A stretch of DNA of 64,000 nt from Cyanobium sp. ATX 6F1 (GTDB lineage: Bacteria > Cyanobacteriota > Cyanobacteriia > PCC-6307 > Cyanobiaceae): assembly GCF_024346315.1 (NCBI RefSeq), contig NZ_JAGQCS010000001.1, positions 124,001 to 188,000 of the forward strand, in the 5' to 3' direction. Below are positions 41,264-53,811 of this stretch, piece by piece. A program made the translations under genes and the position numbers. The notes beneath the pieces were generated by a model. It worked only from the letters and a program-made list of their open reading frames with translations. It did no database searches and was not told the DNA's origin. Within the stretch, counting starts at the first letter, position 1; each line of letters opens with the position of its first letter.

Positions 41264-42726
41264 TCAGGGGCGGGGGGAGCGCTGGCGGCCTGCGGCGGCT
41301 CCCCATCGCCGTAGAGCTCCCGCGCCAGACGCGCCTGATCGAAGCCGCAGCCCAACCGCGCCACGATCGCCTCCAGGTCGATGGCGGCGTTGCCCAGGCA
41401 GCAGGTGCCGCCGGGAGAAGGCGTCACGTTGAACACCAGGCCAGGCCGTGGCGCGATGCGTGCCTCCCCGAGCATCAACCGCCGCTCCCCCTTGTGGATC
41501 AGCTGGGGACGCACCCCGCCGTAGCCCTCGGCGAAGCGCAGATCCTCCAACTGCATGCCGGGCACGATCTTGCGGGCATCGGCCAGAAACAGCCGGCGCC
41601 TGAGCCAGGGCACCTCAAACAGCAGGTTGCGCAGGATGTAGCTGCGGATGTCGGCCACGCGCAGCAGCTGCCAGAACACGGCGAGCACCGACCAATCCAG
41701 CCGCAGCACCTTCAGGAACTCAAAAAAGGAGGCGGGTCTGTAGCGCTCCAGCAGCGGCAACAGCAGGGCGGTGGGCCCAAAACGCGTCTGTCCCGGGGCT
41801 CGCACATCGGGGTCGCCGTGGATGGCGGCGAAGGGGAGTTTGTCGTTCTGCACCGTGTAGACCTTGCCCTTGAGCAGGTCGGGAGTGAAGTAGAAGCTCC
41901 CCGCCACCGGCAGACAGGAGTACTCCAGGCCGTAGCCCAGCTGCTGGGCCATCAGCAGGCTGTGGGCGCCGGCGCAGACCACCACATGGCGGGCCCGGTA
42001 ACGCCTGGGACCCGCCGCGGTGCTGGCGTCCACCAGGAACGCCTCTCCCTCTGGGGTGATCCTCTCGACCCGCTGCCCCAACCCCAGCTCGAGTTGGCGA
42101 TCGCTGCCGACCACGGCGGCGTGGGCCTGCTCCACAAACGACTCGGCCAGCTGCTCGTAGTCGACGGCGGTGTAGGTGCTGCGGATGCCGATCGCCACCA
42201 GCTCCTCGCGGCGCGGGACCCCATCCACCAGCGCCACATGGGGCTCCCACTGAGCGATCTGCTCCGGTTCCAGCAGTTCCATGGCCGGGAAGTGGGGGGC
42301 AAAGCGCGAGAAGCGCTCCCGCAGGAAGGCGCACTCCGAGGCCCCCACGGCGAGCACCATCTTGGGGGTGCGGAACACCGTGCGCCCGCGCCGCTCAGCA
42401 TCCAGCAGGGCGGCGTAGTGCACGATCATCTCCGCCGTGCGCTTCACCTTCAGGGCCTTCTCGAGGCTGTAGTTGGTCTCGATGTCGCCGCAGTGGATCG
42501 TCTGGCTGTTGTTGGTGGCCTTGGAGTTGACCTGGGCCAGCCGCTCGTAGCGCTCCAGCAGAGCCAGCCTGGGCAGATCGGTGTAGCGGGCCAGCTCGAA
42601 CAGCAGAGCGGTACCGCAGACGCCTCCGCCCACGATCAGCACATCCACCTCCTGGCGGGCCTCAGGGTCAACGGTGGCGGTGGACGTGGCGATCACGCGC
42701 GCGCGGGGGGACGGAGGTTCCGTCAA
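41224..42726 (-). CDS. mqo: Malate:quinone oxidoreductase-like flavoprotein
   Basis: This 500-aa protein has FAD-binding DVLIVGGGVCGTALLFELAR and the family block VNSKATNNSQTIHCGDIETNYSLEKA. Further on come KMVLAVG, SFYFTPDLLKGKVYTVQNDKLP, RFGPTALLLPLLER and SPGGTCCLGNA. These match the Mqo family, membrane-peripheral enzymes that oxidise malate to oxaloacetate and reduce quinone. The start is TTG 42726. The C-terminus is Ala/Pro-rich and overlaps cobM by 40 bp. Confidence 0.88.
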   Translation of the reverse strand: MTEPPSPRARVIATSTATVDPEARQEVDVLIVGGGVCGTALLFELARYTDLPRLALLERYERLAQVNSKATNNSQTIHCGDIETNYSLEKALKVKRTAEMIVHYAALLDAERRGRTVFRTPKMVLAVGASECAFLRERFSRFAPHFPAMELLEPEQIAQWEPHVALVDGVPRREELVAIGIRSTYTAVDYEQLAESFVEQAHAAVVGSDRQLELGLGQRVERITPEGEAFLVDASTAAGPRRYRARHVVVCAGAHSLLMAQQLGYGLEYSCLPVAGSFYFTPDLLKGKVYTVQNDKLPFAAIHGDPDVRAPGQTRFGPTALLLPLLERYRPASFFEFLKVLRLDWSVLAVFWQLLRVADIRSYILRNLLFEVPWLRRRLFLADARKIVPGMQLEDLRFAEGYGGVRPQLIHKGERRLMLGEARIAPRPGLVFNVTPSPGGTCCLGNAAIDLEAIVARLGCGFDQARLARELYGDGEPPQAASAPPAPDQAGLEAAAALNR

Positions 42727-42773
42727 TTCTTCATGGTCGCCCCCCGGGGGCCGGGGGTGGGCCGACGAGGTTT

Positions 42774-42779
42774 TATGAT
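42774..42779 (+). promoter_or_regulatory. -10 element of the tRNA-Val gene
   Basis: TATGAT lies 10 bp before the mature tRNA 5' end, so the 5' leader would be only a few bases. A GC-rich tract precedes it and no -35 is visible. Confidence 0.5.
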
Positions 42780-42789
42780 TGAAGGGTGC

Positions 42790-42861
<72 letters not shown>

Positions 42862-42879
42862 TGATTACAGAGGCCTGTC

Positions 42880-42910
42880 GTTCATCTTCAGGTCGCTTAT
42901 TTTTTCTTTT
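42880..42910 (+). terminator. Weak terminator-like sequence after tRNA-Val
   Basis: CCTG and CAGG can pair just before TCGCTTATTTTTTCTTTT. The stem is weak but the T-rich run is the longest in the region. It could end tRNA-Val transcription. Confidence 0.3.
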
Positions 42911-42996
42911 GGCCTTTACTTTCGGCCTGGCAACCCCGGTGGTAAACCCAACTACAGACCGTTCCAGCGGATTGGAGGGAGAATGGGAAGTGGCCT

Positions 42997-43848
42997 TTGG
43001 CCAACCACCCGCAGCCATCCGTGTCCGAGCCGATCCCCGACCCCCCGTCGCTTTCCGGTGATCCCCTCGTCAGACTCGGCAAGGTGCTTCGGGAGGCCCG
43101 GGAGGCCAAAGGGCTGAGCCTTGGAGCCCTGGCCGATCAGTTGTGCATGGGCAGCGACCAGTTGCAGGCGCTGGAGCAGGGCGCCAACGACCGCCTGCCT
43201 GAAAAAGTGTTCGTGGTGGCCCAGGTCCGTCGGGTGGCCACCGTCCTGGGGCTGGACGCCGACCCCCTGATCGAGGAGCTGCGACGAATGGATCTGGGTA
43301 CCCCCGGCGGCAACGGCACCTCCTCCAGTCGGCGCCCCAGCGCCGCGGCACTCCCATCGCCCCTCCTCAGCCCCCAGGCGCCCTCGCCCCGTCCCTCCAG
43401 CGCCTCCAACCGTTTCCCCCGCACTGCCCCCAAGTGGGTCCTGGGGGCCCTTGGTGCGCTGGTGCTGGTGACCAGCCTCGGCACCCTGGCCTGGCGCCAG
43501 GGACAGGAGGTCCGTCCCCGCTCAGCGCCTCCCGAGGCGCCCCTGACAGCCGACAGGCCACCGGCCCTGGCCCCGTCCACCCCTCAATCCCCAAAGGCAG
43601 GTGTGACGGCCCCCGCAACGAAGGCCATCGTGGTCCTCTCCAGCACCGAGGGCAGCTGGATTGCTGTGCGCAACGGCTCAGGGCAACGGCTCTACCAGGG
43701 CCTGCTCAAAGGTGAGCGGCGATTTCCCGCCGAACCAGGTCTGAAGGTGCTGGCCGGCCGTCCTGATCTGGTCACCGTGCGCATCGGCAATTCAACCGCC
43801 CGCCGCCTCGGGCCGATCAACGAAGTGATCTGGCGCCCGCTCAGGTGA
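42997..43848 (+). CDS. RodZ-like helix-turn-helix membrane protein
   Basis: This 283-aa protein has an N-terminal Cro/RodZ-type HTH (LGKVLREAREAKGLSLGALA to LPEKVFVVAQVRRVATVLGL), a Ser/Pro-rich linker, one membrane helix (WVLGALGALVLVTSLGTLAW) and a C-terminal periplasmic DUF4115-like beta domain (VVLSSTEGSWIAVRNGSG, EPGLKVLAGRPDLVTVRIGN). RodZ links MreB to the cell wall; the cyanobacterial versions are less studied. TTG 42997 has a GGGAAG upstream. GTG 43021 is an alternative. Confidence 0.75.
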   Translation: MANHPQPSVSEPIPDPPSLSGDPLVRLGKVLREAREAKGLSLGALADQLCMGSDQLQALEQGANDRLPEKVFVVAQVRRVATVLGLDADPLIEELRRMDLGTPGGNGTSSSRRPSAAALPSPLLSPQAPSPRPSSASNRFPRTAPKWVLGALGALVLVTSLGTLAWRQGQEVRPRSAPPEAPLTADRPPALAPSTPQSPKAGVTAPATKAIVVLSSTEGSWIAVRNGSGQRLYQGLLKGERRFPAEPGLKVLAGRPDLVTVRIGNSTARRLGPINEVIWRPLR

Positions 43849-45478
43849 CCTCCAGATGGAGGCCCATGGCCTCCATCACCGCCGGCGCGCAGGCCTGCAG
43901 ACTCCAGCGCTCCAGGCTCAGGTCCAGCTCGGCGCTCAGGGGTTTGAGCTCGATCGTGACGGCAGCAGGACCCGGGCGCACCACCAGCTCGCCGATCAAC
44001 GGTTCGGGGCGGCGGTCCAGGGAGGCGGCCAGGCGCAGCAGCAAGGCCATTGAGGCCACCGTGCGGCGCTGGGAGCGCCCCTCAATCAACTGCCACGACT
44101 CATGGCGTTTCTTGGGCAGGCCGCGGCGGTGGTAACGGGCAATCGCCGCCACCATCAGTTGCTCGGCCTCGGAGTAGCCCAGCAACTCCCCATGGCGAAT
44201 CAGGTACCAGGTGTGCTTGTGGTAGGCGCCAATGTTGATGTGCTGGCCACAGGCGTGGAGCATCGCGGCGGCCCAGAGCAGCTGGCGGCCCTCGCCATCA
44301 TCGGCATGCAGCAGCCCGGACGTCTGGTCGTGGAGGCTGAGGGCATGGTCCGCCACCCGCTTGGAGCGCACCTGATCGACCCCGAAGCGTTGGGCCTGGT
44401 GCAGCACCGTGCGCTGACGGATCGAGCTCTGGAAAGCAAAGCGATCGACGATCAGATCCTTGCGCAGCATCCAATCGACGATCAGGCCCTCCCGCAGCGC
44501 CCGTTCGCTGATCACCAGCTCGTCGACGTCGAGCATCGCCATGGCGGTCTGCAGCACCAGGGCACCGGGCACGATGATCTCGGCCCGGCGCTCGTTGAGG
44601 GTGGGCAGGGCCCGGCGCTGCTCGGGGGTCATCTCCACCAGCCGGGCCACCAGCAGATCCAGACGTTCCCGGCTCAGGCGGTAGCCCTGCAGCCGCAGCG
44701 GCGGACGCTCGTCCTGGGCCGCCGCCATCGCCGCCAGGGCCATGGCGGTGCCACTGGTGGCCACCATCACCGCCGTCTCGCCAGGCTGCAGACGCCGCTT
44801 GACCTTGTCGACGGCGGGCTCCAGGGAGCCTTCGATGAAGGCGGTCAGGAACGAGCGGCGCTCGGGCGGGATCGGGTCCTCGCGCACGAAATCACGCTGC
44901 AGGCGCACCGCCCCCACCCTGGTGCTGGTGAGGGCCCTGGCGTCGCGGCCGTCCGCCAGGATCAGCTCGGTGGAGCCCCCACCGATGTCGAGGATCAGAT
45001 GGGGCTGGTCGCCGAAGGCCATGCCCGAGAGCACCCCCAGGTAGATCAGCCGGGCCTCCTCCTGGCCGCTGATCAGGTCCACCTCAAGCCCGAGTTGCTC
45101 CTGCAGCGACTGGAGGAAGTCGCGGCCATTGGGGGCCTCACGCACGGCGCTGGTGGCCGCCGTCACGATCTGTTCCACCCCATGGCTGGCCGCCAGCTCG
45201 CGGCAATGGCGCAGGGTGACGAAGGCCCGTTCGATCGCCTCGGGGGTCAGATCGCCGCTGTCCTCGTCGCGCTCCCCCAGGCGGGTGCTGGATTTCTCGG
45301 TGAGCACCACGCTGAAGCTGCGCAGCACCGGATCCACCGCCGCGATCAGCAGATGGATGGAATTGGTGCCGATGTCGATCGCTGCCACATGGCGCAGGCT
45401 CTTCGCTGGGGCCGAAGCCGCTGCGGCAGGGGCCTTCAGGTCGCTGACGGAGGCCCGTTGCTGCTCAAGCTCCGGCAT
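43841..45478 (-). CDS. ppx: Exopolyphosphatase / guanosine pentaphosphatase family
   Basis: This 545-aa protein has an ASKHA N-terminal domain (VAAIDIGTNSIHLLIAAVD, LILDIGGGSTELI, VATSGTAMAL). A C-terminal HD-type helical domain (about 340-500) contains HDQTSGLL, MLHACGQHINI and HTWYLIRHGE. It hydrolyses polyphosphate or pppGpp ends. The first 25 residues are a variable extension. It overlaps the convergent RodZ-like gene by 8 bp. Confidence 0.92.
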   Translation of the reverse strand: MPELEQQRASVSDLKAPAAAASAPAKSLRHVAAIDIGTNSIHLLIAAVDPVLRSFSVVLTEKSSTRLGERDEDSGDLTPEAIERAFVTLRHCRELAASHGVEQIVTAATSAVREAPNGRDFLQSLQEQLGLEVDLISGQEEARLIYLGVLSGMAFGDQPHLILDIGGGSTELILADGRDARALTSTRVGAVRLQRDFVREDPIPPERRSFLTAFIEGSLEPAVDKVKRRLQPGETAVMVATSGTAMALAAMAAAQDERPPLRLQGYRLSRERLDLLVARLVEMTPEQRRALPTLNERRAEIIVPGALVLQTAMAMLDVDELVISERALREGLIVDWMLRKDLIVDRFAFQSSIRQRTVLHQAQRFGVDQVRSKRVADHALSLHDQTSGLLHADDGEGRQLLWAAAMLHACGQHINIGAYHKHTWYLIRHGELLGYSEAEQLMVAAIARYHRRGLPKKRHESWQLIEGRSQRRTVASMALLLRLAASLDRRPEPLIGELVVRPGPAAVTIELKPLSAELDLSLERWSLQACAPAVMEAMGLHLEVT

Positions 45479-45554
45479 GGGGGCAGATCGCCTGGACTCG
45501 GCGTCACTTTGCCACCAGCGCCCCTGGCGCGGACAGCTCGAAGCAACTGCGACC

Positions 45555-45560
45555 TAGGGT
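45555..45560 (+). promoter_or_regulatory. Putative -10 element of ubiA
   Basis: TAGGGT (in GACCTAGGGTGCC) lies 30 bp before the ubiA ATG in the gap shared with divergent ppx. The same CCTAGGGT string occurs just upstream of the minus-strand gene at 62947-63981. Confidence 0.35.
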
Positions 45561-45590
45561 GCCGCCAGCTTTTGGCGATCGATCCCGTCC

Positions 45591-46457
45591 ATGGCCAGCG
45601 CAGGCAGCGGTTCGTTATTGCGGGGCTGGTTCGAACTGCTGCGCTGGCACAAACCCAGCGGCCGGCTGATCCTGTTGATCCCGGCGGGCTGGTCGTTGTG
45701 GCTCGTGCCCCAGGCGCCGCCAATGGCGCCCCTGGTGGGCTGGATCGTGCTCGGTGGCCTGGCGGTGAGCGGTGCGGGCTGCGTCGCCAACGACCTCTGG
45801 GACCGCCACATCGATCCCCAGGTGGAGCGCACCCGCGAGCGGCCCCTGGCCAGTGGCCGGGTGAGTGTCGCCAGTGCTCTGGTGCTGCTGGCGCTCTGCC
45901 TGCTGCTGGCCCTGGCGGTGGTGCTAGCCCTGCCAGCGGCCAGCCGGGGGCTCTGCCTGCTGCTGGCCCTGCTCGCCCTGCCACCGGTGCTGCTCTACCC
46001 CTCGGCGAAACGCTGGTTCCCCCTGCCGCAGCTTGTGCTGGCCCTGTGCTGGGGCTTCGCCGTGCTGATCCCCTGGGCCGCCGCCACCGGATCGCTCGCA
46101 GGCGGCTGGCCCCTGGCCCTGGTGTGGCTGGCCACCCTGGCCTGGACCTTCGGCTTCGACACCGTCTACGCCATGGCCGACCGCCGCGATGACGCCGCCC
46201 TGGGCCTGCGCAGCAGCGCCCTCACCCTGGGGGAGCGCGCGCCCCTGGCGGTCGCCCTCAGCTATGGCCTCACAGCCGCAGCGCTGGGGATCGCCGCGGC
46301 CCTGCAGGGGGTGGGGGCGATCTTCTGGCCCCTCTGGGTCCTGGCCGCGTTGGCGATGCAGCGGGAGGCCAGGCGGCTCGATGGCGGCCACTTCGGCCGC
46401 CAGGTGCGTCTTGGCGCCCTGTTGCTGCTGGCCCTGGTGCTGGGACAGGTGCCTTGA
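45591..46457 (+). CDS. ubiA: 4-hydroxybenzoate polyprenyltransferase-type UbiA
   Basis: This 288-aa protein has eight or nine membrane helices and two Asp-rich motifs: NDLWDRHIDPQVERTRERPL and YAMADRRDDAALGLRSSAL. These bind prenyl diphosphate through magnesium. In cyanobacteria this enzyme prenylates 4-hydroxybenzoate on the way to plastoquinone. The stop overlaps the TTG start of the next gene. Confidence 0.93.
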   Translation: MASAGSGSLLRGWFELLRWHKPSGRLILLIPAGWSLWLVPQAPPMAPLVGWIVLGGLAVSGAGCVANDLWDRHIDPQVERTRERPLASGRVSVASALVLLALCLLLALAVVLALPAASRGLCLLLALLALPPVLLYPSAKRWFPLPQLVLALCWGFAVLIPWAAATGSLAGGWPLALVWLATLAWTFGFDTVYAMADRRDDAALGLRSSALTLGERAPLAVALSYGLTAAALGIAAALQGVGAIFWPLWVLAALAMQREARRLDGGHFGRQVRLGALLLLALVLGQVP

Positions 46458-47395
46458 GCGGCGCATCCCCCCAGCGCCATCCCCTGGGGGCTGGGCTGCC
46501 GGCTCCCCTGCGCCGGGGCGATCGCGTGCGGCTGGTGTCCGCCAGCTCGGCCCTGGAGGACAGCGAGCGGCTGGACGCTGGCCTGGCCGTGCTTGAGAGC
46601 TGGGGCCTGGAGCGGGAAGCTGGCTTCGATCCCCTCCGTCGCTGGGGCTATCTGGCCGGCGAGGATCACCAGCGCCGCGCCGACCTGGAGCCGCACCCCG
46701 AGGGGGCCCCGGCGGCCCTACGGGCCTGCGTCCGCGGGGGTTGGGGGGCGGCACGGCTGCTGGAGCAGCCCCTGGAACTGACGCCTGGCTGGTTGCTGGG
46801 CTTCTCCGATGTGACCTCCCTGCTCTGGGCCCAACGGGCCCGGGGGCAGGGCGGCGGCATCCACGGCCCGCTGATCACCACCCTGGCCAGCGAGCCCGCC
46901 TGGAGCCGCCAGCGGCTGCACAATCTGCTCTTCGGTGCCCCCATGGAGGATCTGAGCGGCGAGGGCTGGCAAGGGGGCGTGGCCGAAGGCCCGCTGCTGG
47001 TCGCCAACCTGACCGTGGCCACCCACCTGCTGGGCACCCAGCATCTGCCGGACCTCAAGGGGGCGGTGCTGGTGCTTGAAGACGTGGGCGAAGCCCCCTA
47101 TCGCGTCGATCGCATGCTCACCCACTGGCGCCTCTGCGGCGCCCTGCAGCAACTGGCAGGCCTGGCCTTCGGACGCTTCAGCGACGACGGGGAAGCGCCT
47201 GAGACGCAGGGGGAATCGGACGGGCGGGACGGGCGCTTCAGCACTGAGCAGGTGCTCAAGGAACGCAGCACCGACCTGGGCATCCCCGTGCTCGGGGGCC
47301 TGGAGGTGGGCCATGGCCCCGGCAACGCCGCCCTGCCCCTGGGGGTGCGTGCGCGCCTGGATGCTTCCAGCGGGCGTCTCAGCCTGCTGGAGTAG
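46454..47395 (+). CDS. LD-carboxypeptidase (peptidase S66)
   Basis: This 313-aa protein starts at TTG 46454. The N-terminal part has [18 protein letters not shown]; the nucleophile region is [14 protein letters not shown] (Ser in GFSD), followed by [11 protein letters not shown]. The C-terminal half has [20 protein letters not shown] with the catalytic Glu, and [17 protein letters not shown] with the catalytic His. It removes the terminal D-Ala from murein tetrapeptide in recycling. The 3' end overlaps convergent ispD by 17 bp. Confidence 0.9.
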   Translation: MSGASPQRHPLGAGLPAPLRRGDRVRLVSASSALEDSERLDAGLAVLESWGLEREAGFDPLRRWGYLAGEDHQRRADLEPHPEGAPAALRACVRGGWGAARLLEQPLELTPGWLLGFSDVTSLLWAQRARGQGGGIHGPLITTLASEPAWSRQRLHNLLFGAPMEDLSGEGWQGGVAEGPLLVANLTVATHLLGTQHLPDLKGAVLVLEDVGEAPYRVDRMLTHWRLCGALQQLAGLAFGRFSDDGEAPETQGESDGRDGRFSTEQVLKERSTDLGIPVLGGLEVGHGPGNAALPLGVRARLDASSGRLSLLE

Positions 47396-48071
47396 GCCGA
47401 AGGGAGAGCACCGCGCCTGCGATGCGCAGGTCGAAGGGGGTGGTGACCTTGATGTTGGAGGGCTCCGCCGCCAGCACCTGCACCGGCCAGCCCAGTCGTT
47501 CGAACAGGGCGGCGTCATCGGTGACGCTCCAGCCCTCCTGCAGGGCCCGCTCGTGGGCCGAGCGCAGCCGCTCCACCGCAAAACCCTGGGGGGTCTGGGC
47601 GGCCCAGAGCTGGCTGCGATCCGGGGTGTCGAGGATGGTGCCGGCGCCATCCACCCGCTTGATCGTGTCGCTCACAGGGGTGGCGGCGATCACCGCCTGC
47701 CCCTGGCGCACAGCGGCCGCACAACGCTCCAGCAGCTCGGGCTCCACCAGGCAACGGGCGCCGTCGTGGATCAGCACATGCTCAGCCTCCGGCGGCAGGG
47801 CCGCCAATCCGCGGCGCACGGAGTCCTGGCGGCTGTCCCCACCGTCGATCCAGACCACCGGCCGATCCGGGGCGGCCGCGGCCACCAGGGCCTCCACATC
47901 CGGGCGATCCACGGGTTGACCCACCAGTCCGATCCAGCGGATGGCGGCGCAGGCCAGCGCCGCCTCCAGGGTCCAGGCGAGCACCGGCCGGCCGGCCACG
48001 CTCAGCAGCAACTTGTTGCGCTCGGCGCCCATGCGGCGGCCGCTGCCGGCGGCGGCGATCAGTAAATGCAC
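47379..48071 (-). CDS. ispD: 2-C-methyl-D-erythritol 4-phosphate cytidylyltransferase
   Basis: This protein of about 230 aa has [22 protein letters not shown] (CTP-binding), [27 protein letters not shown], and [11 protein letters not shown] with [10 protein letters not shown] at the end. It is the third step of the MEP pathway to isoprenoids. GTG 48071 gives the family-like start (M)[13 protein letters not shown] 48113 would add 14 residues lying over the divergent promoter. Confidence 0.93.
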   Translation of the reverse strand: MHLLIAAAGSGRRMGAERNKLLLSVAGRPVLAWTLEAALACAAIRWIGLVGQPVDRPDVEALVAAAAPDRPVVWIDGGDSRQDSVRRGLAALPPEAEHVLIHDGARCLVEPELLERCAAAVRQGQAVIAATPVSDTIKRVDGAGTILDTPDRSQLWAAQTPQGFAVERLRSAHERALQEGWSVTDDAALFERLGWPVQVLAAEPSNIKVTTPFDLRIAGAVLSLRPTPAG

Positions 48072-48112
48072 AACGGAGGGGGGGCGGCAGGGAGAAATCC
48101 AGACCTGATTCA

Positions 48113-48118
48113 TACAAT
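48113..48118 (+). promoter_or_regulatory. Putative -10 element of the GT9-like gene
   Basis: TACAAT lies 31 bp before ATG 48150 in the divergent gap with ispD. Confidence 0.45.
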
Positions 48119-48149
48119 CGGCCCGCGACAAGCCTGCCCTGCCGCCCTG

Positions 48150-49022
48150 ATGCGCGTTCTCTTTTTGATCCCGGGATCCAGCGCGTCGCAACTCCAGGCG
48201 TTCCCTGCCGTCGCCGCCGTCGCTGATCAGCTCCAGGCCCAGGTGCAGGTGGTCTGCCCCACGGCCTCGGCGGCGATCTGGGCGCTGCTCCCCCAGGTGA
48301 CGCGGGTGCTGGCCTTCGGCGCTGACGGGGACGGGAGCTTCGGCAGCGGCAACGGCCCTGGCGCCGGCAACAGCCTTGCGGACTGGAGCAACCTGCTGGG
48401 CTCCGTGCGGGACCCCGACTTCCAGGCCTGCATCAACCTCGCCACGGGGCGCCAGGTGAACCTGATGCTCTCGATGACCCACATCCCCACCCGCATCGCC
48501 CAGGACGGCTTCGGCCTCACCGAACGGGTGAGCCCCCAGGAGGGGTGGCCCAACCAGGCCATGGAGTCCTACCTGCGCCCCCTGGGGGTGAGCCTGGACG
48601 CCGAAACCTTCCGCCTCTCCCTGCCCAGGCCCGCCCTGGAGCAGGCGGTCGCCGCGCTTCCCCCGGGCGATGGCCCTGCCCTGCTGCTGGCCCCGGCCGG
48701 GGGAGCCGGCGACTGGCCCGAGGCCAACTGGCGGCTCTTACCGGAGCAGGTGCGCCTCCAGGTGCCCGGCCTGCGGGTGCTCCACACCCTCAGCGACGAC
48801 AGCCCCGTGGACCGGGCGGCCCAGCTGGCCGCGGCCGATGTGGTGCTGGGGAGCGATCCGACGAGCATCGAGCTGGCCCTGCTCAGCGGCACCCCGTTGG
48901 TGGCCCTGGGTCGCCGCAGCGACACACTCCCGGCGCGCCAGGGAGTACAAGGAATTGGTTCATCGGCAGGCCTTGATGACCTCGGTGTTGCCGAGGTCCT
49001 GCAAGCCCTCGGGCTGGGTTGA
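48150..49022 (+). CDS. Glycosyltransferase family 9 / heptosyltransferase-like protein
   Basis: This 290-aa protein has a GT-B-like N-terminal [20 protein letters not shown], which resembles ADP-heptose:LPS heptosyltransferases. The C-terminal half has [40 protein letters not shown] and [11 protein letters not shown], matching the family donor-site layout. It is shorter than typical WaaC/F. The role is probably in surface glycan assembly, but the donor sugar is unknown. Confidence 0.72.
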   Translation: MRVLFLIPGSSASQLQAFPAVAAVADQLQAQVQVVCPTASAAIWALLPQVTRVLAFGADGDGSFGSGNGPGAGNSLADWSNLLGSVRDPDFQACINLATGRQVNLMLSMTHIPTRIAQDGFGLTERVSPQEGWPNQAMESYLRPLGVSLDAETFRLSLPRPALEQAVAALPPGDGPALLLAPAGGAGDWPEANWRLLPEQVRLQVPGLRVLHTLSDDSPVDRAAQLAAADVVLGSDPTSIELALLSGTPLVALGRRSDTLPARQGVQGIGSSAGLDDLGVAEVLQALGLG

Positions 49023-49051
49023 TCCGCTCCGCCCCCACCCACCTCTAGAGG

Positions 49052-50982
<1,931 letters not shown>

Positions 50983-51000
50983 AAGGGGAACCAGTGGGGC

Positions 51001-53053
<2,053 letters not shown>

Positions 53054-53061
53054 GTCCCAGG

Positions 53062-53082
53062 GGCACCTGGCCTTGAGGTGCC
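53062..53082. terminator. Hairpin between convergent groL and nanE
   Basis: GGCACCT (53062-53068) and AGGTGCC (53076-53082) form a perfect 7-bp stem with a 7-nt loop, midway between the two stop codons. There is no T-run, so it may act as an mRNA-end stabiliser or weak terminator. Confidence 0.45.
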
Positions 53083-53106
53083 ACCGGCAAGCCTGGCTGA
53101 ACGCGA

Positions 53107-53811
53107 TCAGCCCAGGGCCCTCACGTAGGCCGCCACCTGCAGATCCACCCCGGTGATCGCGGTTCCCACCACCACCGCATCCGCCCCCTCTGCCAGGGCC
53201 CGAACGGCCTGATCTGCGTCGGAGATGCCGCCTTCGCAGATCAGAGCCACATCACCTGGGAGTCCCTGGCGCAGTGGCGCCAGAAGGCCCCAGCCGGGTG
53301 GCTTCAGACCAGAGGTGGCCTCGGTGTAGCCGTAGAGGGTGGTGCCCACCCAACGGCAGCCCAGCTCCGCCGCCCTCAGACCACTGGCGAGGCTGTCGAT
53401 GTCGCCCATCAGGGGGGCCCCCAGTTCCTCGCGGGCCCGCTCGATCAAGGCCCCCAGTTGCTGGCCCTCGGGGCGGTGGCGCTCGGTGGCATCGAGCGCC
53501 ACCACGTCGGCGCCGGCCGCCCAGACAGCGCGGATCTCCTCCCAGCCAGGAGTGATGTAGATCGGGCTGCCTTCAAAGCTGCGCTTCCAGAGCCCGACGA
53601 TCAAGGCTCCGGGGCAGCGACGGCGCACGGCACCGATGTGCTCGGGGCTCTCCAGGCGCACGCCGATCGCGCCGTTCGCCAGGCTGGCCTCGGCCATGGC
53701 CGCGATCACGTCCGGATCGCGCAGGGGCGAGCCCTCCGGCGCCTGCACCGACACGATCAGTCCGCCCTTCAGCGCCGCTCGCTCCAGGCTCGATGAAGGC
53801 TCAGGAGGCAC
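53107..53811 (-). CDS. nanE: N-acetylmannosamine-6-phosphate 2-epimerase
   Basis: This 234-aa TIM-barrel protein has LKGGLIVSVQAPEGSPLRDP, GAIGVRLES, IVGLWKRSFEGSPIYITP, DVVALDATERHRP, MGDIDSLASG, and WVGTTLYGYTEAT, matching NanE. It converts ManNAc-6-P to GlcNAc-6-P. GTG 53811 is chosen and overlaps the upstream stop by 11 bp; TTG 53865 would overlap by 65 bp. No other nan genes are nearby, so it may serve cell-wall or amino-sugar recycling. Confidence 0.88.
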   Translation of the reverse strand: MPPEPSSSLERAALKGGLIVSVQAPEGSPLRDPDVIAAMAEASLANGAIGVRLESPEHIGAVRRRCPGALIVGLWKRSFEGSPIYITPGWEEIRAVWAAGADVVALDATERHRPEGQQLGALIERAREELGAPLMGDIDSLASGLRAAELGCRWVGTTLYGYTEATSGLKPPGWGLLAPLRQGLPGDVALICEGGISDADQAVRALAEGADAVVVGTAITGVDLQVAAYVRALG